A DNA stretch of 64,000 bases from Monocercomonoides exilis. Its lineage: Eukaryota > Preaxostyla > Oxymonadida > Polymastigidae. The stretch lies in contig LSRY02000015.1 in the NCBI GenBank assembly GCA_001643675.2, positions 1,504,001 to 1,568,000 of the forward strand, written 5' to 3'. The notes below the pieces were generated by a model that made no database searches, had not been told where the DNA came from, and saw nothing but the letters and a program-made list of their open reading frames with translations. A program made the translations under genes and the position numbers. Below are positions 10,401 to 19,273 of this stretch, piece by piece (position 1 is the stretch's first letter; every line of letters begins with the position of its first letter).

Positions 10401-12562
10401 AGACAATTCAATTGACAAATTGCACAATTGAAAAAACAAATTCAAAGAACACAAAAGGAAAATTGATGAAATTAGAGAATAGTTTAGATGTAAAAATGGA
10501 TAGTTGCATTTTTGATGGGAATTCAAAGGAAAGAAATGAACAATATTTGAATTCAGGAGAAGAGATATGCAGATGGGATGAATCTCTTGTGGATATTGTG
10601 AAGAGTTCTGTGATGATGAAAGACACAACATTATCAAATTCACCAGAAGGTGGAATAGTAATAAGTGGAGGAAGTGTGAATATTGAGATGGGATTATTTG
10701 AGAATAATAATCCATCTATTGATAGATATCCATCATTGAGAAGAAATATATTCTGTTCTGATTCAGGAACATTGAATGTGATGAGTTTGAAAGGAGGAGA
10801 CGGAGTTTTGCCAAATTCATCACTTTGGATGTTGAATGAATGGTGCAGCTTTGAAGGGATTGTTTCTGAAAGGGCATCACCATTCTTCATCCCAGTGTTA
10901 GAGAGTATTGAAGCAAATGAGAAAGGAGCAGAAATGGAGATTGTGTTCAAAGGAAAGCTGCTGCTTCCTTGCAACTTGTCATTCATGATTGTGAAGCAGA
11001 AAGGAGAAGAAAAGCAGATAGAGAAATACGAGTTTGATGAGAGTGGATATGTGTCGGAGACAGAAGTTGAAGGGAGGCTGAAAAGGGAGATAATTCGTGA
11101 GGCAGGAGATGAGGCAGATGTGAGAGTGAGCATTCTGTTTGGAAATGCCAAAAACCCATCATCCACTGATTCTTTCATTCTGAAGAACAGAAGTGAGCCC
11201 AAGGCTAATGGAGATGAAAGGATTGTTGAAGGAGGAAAAGAAGGGAAATCGTATTGGTTGTTGATTGTGATAATCATGGGCATCATATTGTTGATTGTTC
11301 TGATTGGATTTATTTTATTTATTGTTCGATGGAAGAAGGTCAAGAATGAAGCGAAAGATTTGAGAGAGATTGTGAATGACAACATCAGAAAAGATCCGAA
11401 GGCATTTGAGATGGTTACGATGGAGATGTCTCCCGAGGAGCAGTGGAGGAGAGCAGAAAGAGAGGCTGAGAAGAAGAATGATGAGAGGATGAAGAAGAGA
11501 GTGTATGACACGAATATGCAACATTCTGAGTCATCTGAGCATCTTCTCTCTGAGAGTGGGTCAACTGAATATATCCTTGGAAGAGACTCAGACAAGATCC
11601 CTCAATGGATGTTGGAGAAAGATGAAGAAGAGATAAGGAAGAGAACACCTTCGCCATCAATTTCTTCAACTTGCTCAACTGATTCAGATTCAACATTTGT
11701 TCGAGGGGAGGATTTGTGTCCTACAACCTCGTCGATGTCGAACTTGGTTGATGCAATGGCCTGTTCATCGCCTCATGAGAAGCTGATTGTGGATTTGAGG
11801 GATTCGTTGTTCATGCTTCTTCATGGGAGAAATGAGAAAAAAGAGATGGCGATTGGAAGTCTTCAAGAGAGGGAGCAAACAGCTGCTCAGATCCTGTTCT
11901 GGGTGGCTAATCTCTCACTCCATTCATTTGATGAGATGGAAAACCCTCTTCAATCTCTTTCCAACTTGAGCCCTCACATTGTGTTGTTCTCAGAACACAT
12001 GGTCATCTGCATTGTGATGCACTCAGATTGTTCATCAGACTCAGACACTTCATCCTCCATCTCTTCATCAACAGTTGTGACATCAGCAAGTGATAATGAA
12101 AGTGATTCCCTTCCCTCATCTGCCTTTGAGGATGACGAAGACAATAGGAAGGAGTGTTTGAGGTGGAAGGCACCAGAGCTGCTGAATGGGACAAAAAAGC
12201 ATGCAACGAAAAAGACGGTGGTGTTCTCGATTGGGATGATGCTGTGGGAGTGCCTGACCCTTCAAATCCCATTTGGAGACTATGAGGCAGAGGTGACAGG
12301 GCAGAAGATTGTGAATGGGGAGAGGCCAAACATGGGGGTGATCGAGACAAGCAGTTTTGGTGAGACGACGAAAGCGTGTGTGACGCTGCAGGCGAAGAGC
12401 AGACCCACACTTGTGGAGCTGAAGCGAGAGTTCTTCGGGCACTTTCCAGCAGAGATGGTGGTTGTGACAGCGTCTGACGCGATCGACGATGAAAATGCGA
12501 GCGATGTTGGCAGAGGAAGCGATATTGGGAGCAGCAGTTTCAGCGACACATCATATCTGTAA
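4469..12562 (+). CDS. giant beta-helix surface protein with one membrane helix and a pseudokinase-like tail
   Basis: A single intronless frame of 2,697 residues. The ATG at 4469 is chosen because it begins a signal peptide (MVLGLSGILYCVWIISVGC); an in-frame TAG lies at 4427-4429. A Lys/Glu/Trp-rich region follows (residues 30-130), then a very long ectodomain full of N-x-S/T sites and short beta-strand turns with Gly-Gly-Gly motifs, typical of right-handed beta-helix (pectin-lyase-like) folds. Four tandem modules are headed by a C-G...P-C-x-T/S-type signature near 6340-6390, 7415-7450, 8605-8640 and 9755-9790. A hydrophobic helix at about residues 2260-2285 precedes a basic, Ser-rich cytoplasmic tail. 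Residues about 2430-2680 resemble a degenerate protein kinase C-lobe (RWKAPELL; VFSIGMMLWECL; a SRPT motif), but HRD and DFG are absent. The paralogue is at 36867-45927. A role as surface receptor or adhesin is inferred from architecture only. Confidence 0.88.
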   Translation: MVLGLSGILYCVWIISVGCVCNGATSDGAGFREESAKEGELDYSEDTWREKAQNNKIGDGNLFDTYIEGEEGGVRETWKEERMMKKCSKQWNEGGGEIGKVQKWGFCKEWKMWGKERICDGSQIEGCFVLVNSSMKLNSLGLRERGGESVLRASDGSFVEASVRIVGIERETPPFDFYGSCGQFSNISLRSPSSGLFQLFPSLFSSNASERYISEKCQVSVCSSHFSSFCVSSAPFISSSSIPLVSFSHLTFFNISTTSFDCPAPTTSISQTTCLMSSCSFSSVCDVYDGGIVSSLNNPLASLSVLNTSFIGCCRTRNVNINGTAEAPLKPGRQNETDDGANSFIWCEWNGSKTTGTSDSSSDGISSGGAISMFNIQNGELSISHCLFNNCYAFSRGGGIICHSLKSIRFDDDIFNVCTAQNQYGGGLYAGAINSCFRISECIFHACKASGNGGGLLAESIKVSGPGCIETESGNGESACIFDCSFSSCEVSGSFGGGVHCYGIQTDFKMRSVQFISCNASNRGGGIRFSHTEQIVPRGGYYCYFLFFHDCRCFDSTPYGHDVYFEDNNNHFSSSNPFFESFTTNSDDKRVCYYQGEYQEKQKKGFLKDWSTDLFVSIDGNDSGKWCGLNEQNPCRTVSAAVETCITQLRSTITIFIGRHQSEESMISIGEKKISIMGKGRNASVIGTSALSSSSPTLFSVSSGQLEVGHVGVDHNATRSPSPSVFVVSVGRGTLSLEDVVIDSSTSGGSGISSSVFEVALKQLTMIDVEIKNMKISQPLFSDLSSAGSSSGESLLGNLTIRNVNRTTGDGVEMAKSVKAGETFVVWNTTMEGCECANGNGGGIKIELASSTSKVRIGDSMPHGGGTASFNQCKCSGYGGGVMLHLADDSFDFSITTVSFDGCAATMGGKSLFVEGQDLSAVINITSIGFNPEVGINVADLNELCGRERNKPELIVPLVVFLRTFSSPAYVSGREQGSEFRLCGYEDFPCRTIGEASEYRYLSSKRFIRLTSTFSFDEEVQLDEQSYEIDSSNKDVGLKVGGTGTKTQEALVMNSVSSTLTGILFELGGSIGERSSFLHSSGGTLRFAGCGITMGGRVDSANYEFVSASGGKVEIIRMSCGGSERKVKIVGSMITVNGSCECLMDEVIVNQTTSNGVNGLIEIATSSSATIQNCSIANCDFSSCGAIQVEKCSSITLKNTSFENITRGAGDGGCVCVDSNEDGSQNIIRIENCSFASCEVTENGKGGGGLSVSLVNPSGLHVSSTRFEKCCAPSTSGSNGKGGGMFLSLVDADAMFELSGDLIFDQNKAEYGRNMFILANDLNTSVTNDSFKFNYLTMINDGNLFVGSDGTHSNKDLFMFLIPYSSVEIFISSEGYDVARCGSEEEPCKTMWKGMKNVKDGDDKKTIQIKGSSIIRDTFNMSNYQIKKDAKMGEENMKAILNFEKAIGDQLEYFMGNEIHLELTNIQLQLTSRFVNSAKTIVSNRNGDLVITGCSFHSEAGVNNGFDCVFVDVIGGSVEVNDLSLESCNVGNSIFVVHDSGIICHLTNVRVKLLNESGGCILSIKKSEPGLEINEIGEEEINLNIDNSSFSDVKRIGNGASILESKSEKKIDLAVKESSITEDKAESSEKGGAIFFTLGGSGSMKIIESTISQCSCANGRGGGVYLATKERGKLDFTFVGMKFSANTAKVGNDIFIECFNITSQINESQFQFDLREGRYSRINAIYGRDECDYPNDTDLIDFVTILQSDTIIVSSVNGSNDKQCGMNTLPCASVDYGVMHLTSDFISQMFIVEESVICEEINLEEMSLSSKSREMCKVEVKSEIEKTKDSLITTIGTVSLLRVNFVFDSNFISSHESLISPEGGILEVMNCSFTTKQLMEGVNAEFANIPFHFIEMENGELQLDGCSVSNLILQESALYLSSSLPSVIYLLTIYSSTVSKSLIDINECGQLNLEKFHIENLSVEGDEESLISCLSMKKTIQLTNCTIEKTNSKNTKGKLMKLENSLDVKMDSCIFDGNSKERNEQYLNSGEEICRWDESLVDIVKSSVMMKDTTLSNSPEGGIVISGGSVNIEMGLFENNNPSIDRYPSLRRNIFCSDSGTLNVMSLKGGDGVLPNSSLWMLNEWCSFEGIVSERASPFFIPVLESIEANEKGAEMEIVFKGKLLLPCNLSFMIVKQKGEEKQIEKYEFDESGYVSETEVEGRLKREIIREAGDEADVRVSILFGNAKNPSSTDSFILKNRSEPKANGDERIVEGGKEGKSYWLLIVIIMGIILLIVLIGFILFIVRWKKVKNEAKDLREIVNDNIRKDPKAFEMVTMEMSPEEQWRRAEREAEKKNDERMKKRVYDTNMQHSESSEHLLSESGSTEYILGRDSDKIPQWMLEKDEEEIRKRTPSPSISSTCSTDSDSTFVRGEDLCPTTSSMSNLVDAMACSSPHEKLIVDLRDSLFMLLHGRNEKKEMAIGSLQEREQTAAQILFWVANLSLHSFDEMENPLQSLSNLSPHIVLFSEHMVICIVMHSDCSSDSDTSSSISSSTVVTSASDNESDSLPSSAFEDDEDNRKECLRWKAPELLNGTKKHATKKTVVFSIGMMLWECLTLQIPFGDYEAEVTGQKIVNGERPNMGVIETSSFGETTKACVTLQAKSRPTLVELKREFFGHFPAEMVVVTASDAIDDENASDVGRGSDIGSSSFSDTSYL

Positions 12563-13252
12563 TTGTTTGTGGTTGAAGAGCACAAAACTGGAAAAGAAAG
12601 AAAGATGATTACGAGAAACAAATAGAATGAGAGTGGATTGAACTTTCTGAACGATTTGAAACACCGAATGAGGAGAGGGGAAAGAAAGTTGGCATTGGTG
12701 TGACGAAGCAGAAACAGAAGTGATGGCATTGTGAATGCTCAAGTTGGTCAGCCGCAGTGAAGTATTTTTGTTGTGGTTTCCGAATCGCAAACAAAAAATG
12801 AGTGACTGATTGTTAGAAAAATCGAGGTGAAGTTTTTTCGTTGAATGGTAAAAACATGTATTTTATTTTTATTTATTTATGTTAATTGTTCTTATCACAT
12901 TGGAGATTGGAGATGCAAATAAAGTTTTGCATTCATTAAAAGTCTTGAACTTCATATTTTATACATTCAAATTTATAAAATAAATGGAATAATTACATAT
13001 AATTTGCAATAATTGTTTATAGATACATTTATTAAGAGAGAAGGATTTTTCATTTTTCCCATAACTTCAAAAATTAATCTAAGTAATTACAATTCAATCT
13101 AATGCTTCCATAAATAAAAAGAAACTGGAATCAACCTATTTAAGATTTCTAAAAGATATCTTTTTTCCATCTTTAATAAATGAAAAAAACAGTAATTTAA
13201 CTTCAACAAGCCGCTTTGCAATATCAAAACTAAATAATAATTAGTCTACAAT
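12563..13252. other. convergent 3' intergenic region
   Basis: This lies between the tails of the beta-helix gene (+) and the Ser-rich gene (-). The first 250 bp are less AT-rich and hold short minus-strand frames with no recognisable product; they may be 3' UTR or antisense shadows of low-complexity sequence. The remainder is AT-rich with several AATAAA-like sequences that could serve polyadenylation on either strand. Confidence 0.4.
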
Positions 13253-15306
13253 TTATTGCTGTGATGTTTTTGCCATTAACGGAATAAGCTTTGAAAGAAG
13301 AAACATGTTCCATTTTTCTTCATCAGAAGCGTTTTCATTTCTATCAGTGGCAGCTGATCGGGAAAGAGTCAGCGACAGGAGAAGCGATTCGCGAAGTGGA
13401 GAAGAAGAAGAATATCCTGCCATCTCAAGAGCTTTGTCCAGCTGCGAAAGCTCAGTTGAAAGGTAATTCAGAATTGGAGCCTTCTGATCAGAAGATGCAG
13501 GGGAGGCACAGCTCAGCAGATTTAGCGAAGGGACAGATGGGCGTATTTGCGAGACTTCTTTCTCCTTCGAAGAGGCAGCTTGAAGAAGTGCAGAAGCTGA
13601 CAAACGTTGCGATGCATCGACAGAATTCTCGTCAGTCGGAGTCTGCTCTTTTTGTTCTGTCGAAGTTTCTGCTTTTGATGTCTTTCCTCTGAACGGAGGA
13701 ATTTCCTTGAGATCAAACGGACGCACTGGTCGTGAAGTGGCAGATGCCTGGACAGAAGTACGAGGAACGGACAAAGCAGAAACAGAAGCAGAAGCAGAAG
13801 CAGAGGCAGAGGCAGAAGCTGCTTTTGAGACAGAAGGAGAGCGGGGAGGCAGCGAAGCACAGATATGCTTTTCGGCTTGGTGGCCTTGTGGAGAAAGATA
13901 TCGTGGCTCTGAGGATGAGCGTTCATAGCGAGCAGCCGCTGAGTCGTATGACGCTCGCAAAGGCTGCATCTTGCGGGGAGACGAAGGAGCAGACAGATCT
14001 AAAGACGGTGTTCTGTGGGAGTGAGGCAAGGAAGATGAACTGGATGAAGAAGCATGAGGCGATTGCGAAGATGAAGATGAATATGACCGAGAAAGCGAAT
14101 TTGATCTTTTGAGATGCGAAATGGAGCGCGGAGAAAGAGGAGAACTTTCTGGAATCTGCACATTCTGGACAGGCCTGAGGACAAACGTGGTCGACCCAAC
14201 TTTGAAAGGAATGCCAGCTATTTGTGTAACTTTTGTGGGTGTGAAGATTTCCTCTGGAGAAATTGCGGTTGCTTTTTCATCCACTTTTGCCGTCTGTCGC
14301 ATAGCTGCCAGTTTGCGGGGCGAATGCGGAGGTTCTATTTCGTTTTTATGAATGTGAGAGGCTGCAGCTTCGGGCTTTGAATGAGCCGATGACAAAGAAG
14401 GTCGATGCGGTAAATGCGATGAAGAAGCACGAGATACAAACTGCGCTTTTCTATTTCTGGGAGATTCTGGTGATGTGGCTGATATAAATGTGGAATGAGA
14501 TGGAGTTGTTGAAGCAGAAGCTGAAGCAGAAGAGGAAGAGGAAGAAGAGGAAGAAGATAAAGGTCGACCATGTGACATTGGAGAACGAGCTATTGAAGTG
14601 GAAGATTTTGCACGAATAGTTGAAGGAGATGAAGATGGAAGACGGGCCTGCTTCGTAGCAACAGACTTTGAATGTGCTGGTGGACGTACAAAAACTGCTG
14701 TAGTTGAGGATTGAGGAATGTGACTTCGATAAGGTGAATAAGAAGGCATAGCATCGTTTTGATGTATTGATAAAGCTGAGTGAGAAGAGTTGGAGCGAGA
14801 TGAAGAAGTAACAATGCTTTGATCTCTTCTTGGAGATGTGGACCTTAAAAATGGCGACGGTGGTCGGACAGCTTGATGCTCAAAGCGATTTCTTGGGGTC
14901 AAATCAATGTGCTTTTGTGCAGCTCTCCGTCGAGGAGATAAAATTTGAGGTTCTGCCGGAGTAAGCTTTTTATTTGAAAATTCCTGCTTCGTTAAATTGT
15001 CTTCAGGTGCATCCCGAGAATTACTTTTCAGATGAAGTTGAGGTAAGTTAGAGGCAGCTTTTGGACGACTTTTGTAAGTTTCACGCTTTGCTTGCATTTT
15101 GTAAGCTGGATTATCGGATTTTTGAGATGAATAATCATCATCTGATCCATCAAGATCAAAACTTAGAGAATCATCATCAGAACTTATTGTAAGTTGATCT
15201 ATCGCAAACGTAATAAATAAGCAAATCGAAAATCTCAAGAAATACTCAACAATCGCAAAAAAACAATACCATCTGAATCTGAAGCAGAAAGAGACTGGCC
15301 ATCACT
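13253..15306 (-). CDS. Ser-rich disordered protein, 5' end unresolved
   Basis: Two exons are supported: 15198-13253 and 15306-15270, separated by a 71 bp intron (15199-15269; donor GTATTG, acceptor GATAG). Joined in phase they give 660 residues. Exon 15306-15270 follows an acceptor AAAG, so at least one further 5' exon must exist, probably in 15307-15712, but I could not place its ATG. The protein starts with an acidic Ser/Asp stretch, then is dominated by Ser-Pro-Arg repeats, a poly-Ser-Ala run, and a Ser-Ala dipeptide array. One more ordered segment (about residue 330, ISPEEIFTPTKVTQIAGIPF) and a helical C-terminal segment of about 80 residues stand out. The family is not recognised. It may be a cytoskeletal or scaffold protein, but nothing proves that. 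It is divergent from katanin with a spacer of about 400 bp. Confidence 0.65.
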
Positions 15307-15712
15307 CTTTAATAAAAATAAACAATAATTGCGATGACAAAGGCAAAAAGAAATTTCAGTTCAGCATGAGATTAGACATGGTAAAAAGAAAGAAAATTAA
15401 CAAACTGAAGAATTCATTGAAACACTTGAAAGAAACTTAAAATAACGAAAATTTAAAAAGTTTTTGAATTCTGTTAAAGAAAAATTGAAAAATTTCCCTT
15501 GCCAATAATTTTAACAATTATTTAAGGAAGATATCAACTGCAAATTCTTTTCAATTTTCAGTGATAAATTATGGTATCAATAACTCAACAAACAACCGTT
15601 TGCAAGAACATCCATGATTTCATTATCAAGGAAAGAAATAGAAAATATTGTTTGATAACTGAAAATAGTAATTAATTAGATTCAGATCGATATATATTTT
15701 TTTAGAAATCGA
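15307..15712. promoter_or_regulatory. divergent intergenic interval, promoter of katanin and probably the Ser-rich gene
   Basis: About 400 bp of AT-rich DNA between the 5' ends of a minus-strand gene and katanin. It must hold the katanin promoter, and probably the missing 5' exon of the Ser-rich gene. No defined box is visible. Confidence 0.35.
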
Positions 15713-17469
15713 ATGTCTTTGGCAAGCATTGAAAAATCTGTTAAATTAGCGCGTGAATGCGCTTTAACTGGAAGTTATGATGAAGCCTTAGTTTATTACA
15801 CTGGTGTAGTTGCTGAAATCAACAGGTTAATCTTATAAATAATTAAATGAAATTTTATGAATATTGTTCTTTATAATACAGTTATCTCAAGACCCCATCA
15901 TTATCCCCCGATTTGATTAGTAACTGGACGGCAGTTAGAGAAGCATTGAGAGAGGAGACAACGGCTGTCCAAGCAATTACGAATGAACTTGCTGCATTCA
16001 AGGAAAATCCAAGATTAGCATCAGGGTTGGAACAAGATAAAGAACCAAGAAATTCTTCTCCAAGTCGAAAATCTCCAAGCCCTGGCCGGGCAAAGGATCC
16101 TCTTATATGGGATCCTCCTTCTCCAAGAAGCAATTCACCAATTGGAAGGAATCTATGGGGACAACAGCAACTTGGAACTGCGCGCCAAAGTGGCTTATCA
16201 CGAGGAGTTCCGAAACCGCCAAGCCATATGGTCGGTGGTGGGTTTAATTTTGGAAGGCAACCAAAATCCCATGATCCAGATTATTCCAGCCTTGATAATG
16301 ATGAGTGGGGAGGTGCTCCAAAGGCCCCTCCACGACAGCGAGGGCCAGTCAAGCCACCTGTTCCTCGCTTCAGTGGAGGAGCTCGTGGTGGTGGAACTCC
16401 ACGAACTGCTTCAAGCAAAGATGATCCAAGAGCAAAGGAAAAGAAAGGTCATGATGACATGCCTGCGGAGCGACCAAAATTCAGAGATGGAGAACCGGAA
16501 TTAATTGAAGTGCTGGAAAGAGAGATTTTGGATGTGAAGCAATCCGTCCCGTGGAACTCTATTGCAGGTCTTCGTGAAGCAAAAGGACTGCTGAAAGAGG
16601 CTGTGATGCTTCCTATTCGCTTCCCTAAGTTCTTCTCAGGGCTGCGTCGCCCTTGGAAAGGCATATTGATGTACGGCCCTCCAGGTACAGGAAAGACGAT
16701 GCTGGCGAAAGCTGTTGCAACAGAGTGTTCATCCACTTTCTTCAACTGCCCTATATCTGCTCTCGGATCAAAGTGGAGAGGAGAGACAGAAAAGCTGGTA
16801 AGGATCCTGTTTCGTATGGCGCGATATTATGCACCTTCGACCATTTTCTTCGATGAAATCGATGCAATCGGAACATCACGCGAGTCAGATGGAGGAAACG
16901 ACGCGTCCCGCAGAATGAAAGCAGAGCTTCTGACACAAATGGACGGAATGGACTCGAACTTGCCTACGCCTTCTTCTTCATCATCGTCGTCTTCTGGCGA
17001 TGGAGCCGGAGATGACAAAGGAGATGCCCCAGCAGAAGAGAGAAAGACAGTCGTTGTGATTGCAGCCACGAACTTCCCGTGGGATTTAGATGAGGCACTG
17101 AAGCGGAGATTGGAGAAGAGAATCTACATTCCACTACCTGATGCTGAAGCAAGGCGAGACCTCATGAAGATCAATCTGAAAGGGCTGCGGATCGATGAAG
17201 GGCTGGACTTGGACGAGTTTGCAGACAGGATGGCTGGCTATTCTGGAGCAGATATTACAAACGTGTGCCGTGATGCGTCGATGATGGGCATGCGAAAGAA
17301 GCTGAAGGAAATGAATGATATGGACTTGAGCAAAATGAATGAAGACGAGTTTGATACGCCTATCACAAAGGAGGACTTTGAGGATGCGCTCGCGAAGGTG
17401 TCTCCGTCAGTTAGCCAGAAAGATATCGAGCGTTTTGAAAAGTGGAGAGCAGAATTCGGCTCAGAGTAA
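15713..17469 (+). CDS. KATNA1: katanin p60 catalytic subunit, microtubule-severing AAA ATPase
   Basis: Two exons, 15713-15825 and 15882-17469, separated by a 56 bp intron (donor GTTAAT, acceptor ATACAG). Removing it joins Ser codon AG|T and gives 566 residues. Residues 1-75 form the MIT-like three-helix domain that binds microtubules. A Gly/Pro-rich linker follows (about 90-215). The AAA core starts near residue 255 (PWNSIAGL), with Walker A GPPGTGKT near 302, Walker B IFFDEID near 359, a sensor ATNFPWDLDEAL, an arginine-finger RRLEKR, and a C-terminal Vps4-type helix ending FEKWRAEFGSE. The canonical pore segment SKWRGE is present. A Ser/Gly/Asp insertion of about 30 residues lies between Walker B and sensor 1, longer than in animal katanins. 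It would use ATP to cut microtubules at axonemes, axostyle or spindle. The identification is secure; katanin-like 1 is the main alternative name. Confidence 0.95.
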
Positions 17470-17625
17470 AATTAAAAAAAAAAAAACGTTGGTTGACTTT
17501 GATGTTTATTTTAATTTAATTTTTCTCTTTTATTTTTGCCCAATTTACTGGATAAAGCAGTTCAATTTTTGATAATTCGTATTTTCTTTAACATCTTATT
17601 GGATTCCCCCTCCCCCCCCCCTTCG

Positions 17626-17673
<48 letters not shown>

Positions 17674-17902
17674 AAATTAAATAAAGCAGAATAAAAACAG
17701 AAATTTATTTTAAAATTGTGGCATCATCTGAAGATTTCTGTTAAAACTTAAAATGAAAGAATTTTTGAAATGAATTATTAAAAAAATTATAAGAATGTGG
17801 TGAAAATGGTCCATCGGCTTGTGAAATGATTTAACCATTTATTACTTACAAGATTTGAAAACAGATACATCCAATAAAAGAAAAAGCATAATATCCTGCT
17901 TT
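17470..17902. other. convergent 3' region of katanin and SNW1
   Basis: AT-rich DNA between two convergent stop codons. It contains a C-rich tract followed by a long A run (annotated separately). No gene is visible. For the minus-strand gene the sequence just past its TAA is U/A-rich and could direct 3' processing. Confidence 0.4.
17606..17671. repeat. C-rich tract followed by a 46-nt A run
   Basis: 17606-17622 is almost pure C. After TTCG, positions 17626-17671 are 46 consecutive A residues. The length of the A run may vary or be misassembled. It could also be a retro-inserted poly(A) tail, but no target-site duplication or element body is evident upstream. Confidence 0.85.
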
Positions 17903-19204
17903 TTACGCCTCCCCATCCTTTTCAAACTCAACCTGCTTAATCTTCTTCAGTCCGTCTCCTCCAACTGCAGATGACGGATGATACAGCCTGTCAATAGCTG
18001 CGCCTGTTCCTTTGAACAGCGGCTGGTCAAACACATTATATTCACTATCATCTCCAAATCCGCTGTCCAATCCTTCGCTCTGATTGAAAAGTCGAGGATC
18101 ATATAACTGTTCAGAAGATCTAACTGATGACGATGAACCATGCGGCCCAAGAATAAGACGTTCTTCCCCTTCTTCTTTCAAATGAGCGCCCCGTCGATAT
18201 TCTCTTTCTCTCTCTCTCTTCTGAGCAAGCCTGATTCTATCTCGCTCGTCCTTCTCCTTTTCTGCAGTTTCATCAATTTCATCAGCTTCCCTCTTTCTTT
18301 TTGTTGCAATCATCGGTATTTCTTCCTCATTACTACCTTTAAGAACAGACCAAGAATCTCTTTTGATGCCATCCTTTGTATTTTCTCCGTTGTTGCTATC
18401 TTTTGACAATTGTGCCGCTTTCTCTCTTCGAGACTGTGCAGCCAGTTGTCTCAGTTGAGCCTCTCTTTCGGCTTGTTGAGCAGCCACTTGGCGCCCTTCA
18501 ATTGCTGCAAGCTTCTCGATTTCTTCTCTACCTTCTCGTTCGGCAATATAAAGAGAATCGGCAAGCTGAGCATGACTATTGTGTAAAGAGACTTCAAGAA
18601 GAGTTCGTCCATCAGCAGATTCTCTAAGATCAAGTGGAATTGTGTATCCTTTCGGATTTTTCCAATTTGAAATACACGCTGGTATATCCCACTCTTTTTG
18701 TTCTTCAGCAGATAACTTTCGAGGAGGTGAATGCATTACAGGAGCAGAAGGAGGAGGAGGCTCTAAAAATATGAAAAGGCAATTAAAATGGAAATTTTCA
18801 AAAAAATTAAGTATTATCTTTCGTTAAAAACAAAATACCTCTAGCTGTGTTACGCACTTTAAATTTAGGTGGTTCCAGTGGGTCAACAGGCATAGAGGAA
18901 AGACGAATTAAACGATTATTCGGTAAATCAGCAAAACGAAGAGTTTGCTCAGAAGAAGTATAACGTATGAATTTAACTTCATCTCCTTGATCAACAGGTG
19001 ATGATGGCTGCGCAGTTTGTGTTTTGACTGAAGAAAAATGAAATAAAATGTAAGAATTGGCATTTCCCAAATAAAACTTCCAACAAAATTCAAACTTCGA
19101 ACAAGTTTTTCTATTGCTTTTCTTGTTTCTTCTAATTGTTGCTGTACATCTTCTTCAGGAGGAAGAGGGAACTCAGAATCAATAAACCTTGTGATCGAAT
19201 CCAT
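17903..19204 (-). CDS. SNW1: SNW1/Prp45/SKIP splicing factor, short form
   Basis: Three exons (19204-19096, 19027-18839, 18762-17903) with introns of 68 and 76 bp join in phase to 385 residues. The SNW core is diagnostic: MHSPPRK, then ISNWKNPKGYTIPLD near residue 130, followed by the long charged helical region and an Arg/Glu-rich tail. SNW1 is a core component of the activated spliceosome, where it runs along Prp8 and the U2/U6 RNA region in the nucleus. The ATG at 19204 has an in-frame TGA directly before it, so this protein lacks the N-terminal segment of typical SNW1, which contains the RKGWIPR-like block and starts far upstream of the IRYTPS-like motif that is kept here. An unseen 5' exon cannot be excluded, but the gene upstream starts only 69 bp away. 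Many introns in this window need exactly this machinery. Confidence 0.93.
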
Positions 19205-19273
19205 TCAGCAGAAAAAGTGGGTTGTCAAAAAAAATTTGTGTTACAATTAACGATCAATTAATGATTTTCGAAA
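19205..19273. promoter_or_regulatory. 69-bp bidirectional promoter between SNW1 and VPS37-like gene
   Basis: The start codons of two divergent genes are separated by only 69 bp, which must hold both 5' UTRs and both transcription starts unless the genes overlap. The sequence contains an A run near 19226-19235 and AT-rich words, but no recognisable TATA or initiator consensus. Confidence 0.5.

Noticed and set aside
10408-11595. Minus-strand frame of 395 codons opposite the beta-helix gene
   Set aside because: It is the antisense of a conserved coding region, and the same antisense frame appears opposite the paralogue (37885-38889). It is Ser/Phe/Leu-rich as expected for a shadow, and has no start context or family.
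12130-12430. Possible active protein kinase at the end of the beta-helix protein
   Set aside because: Only C-lobe-like motifs are visible. The expected HRD and DFG residues and a glycine-rich loop with Lys are missing, so an active kinase is not supported.
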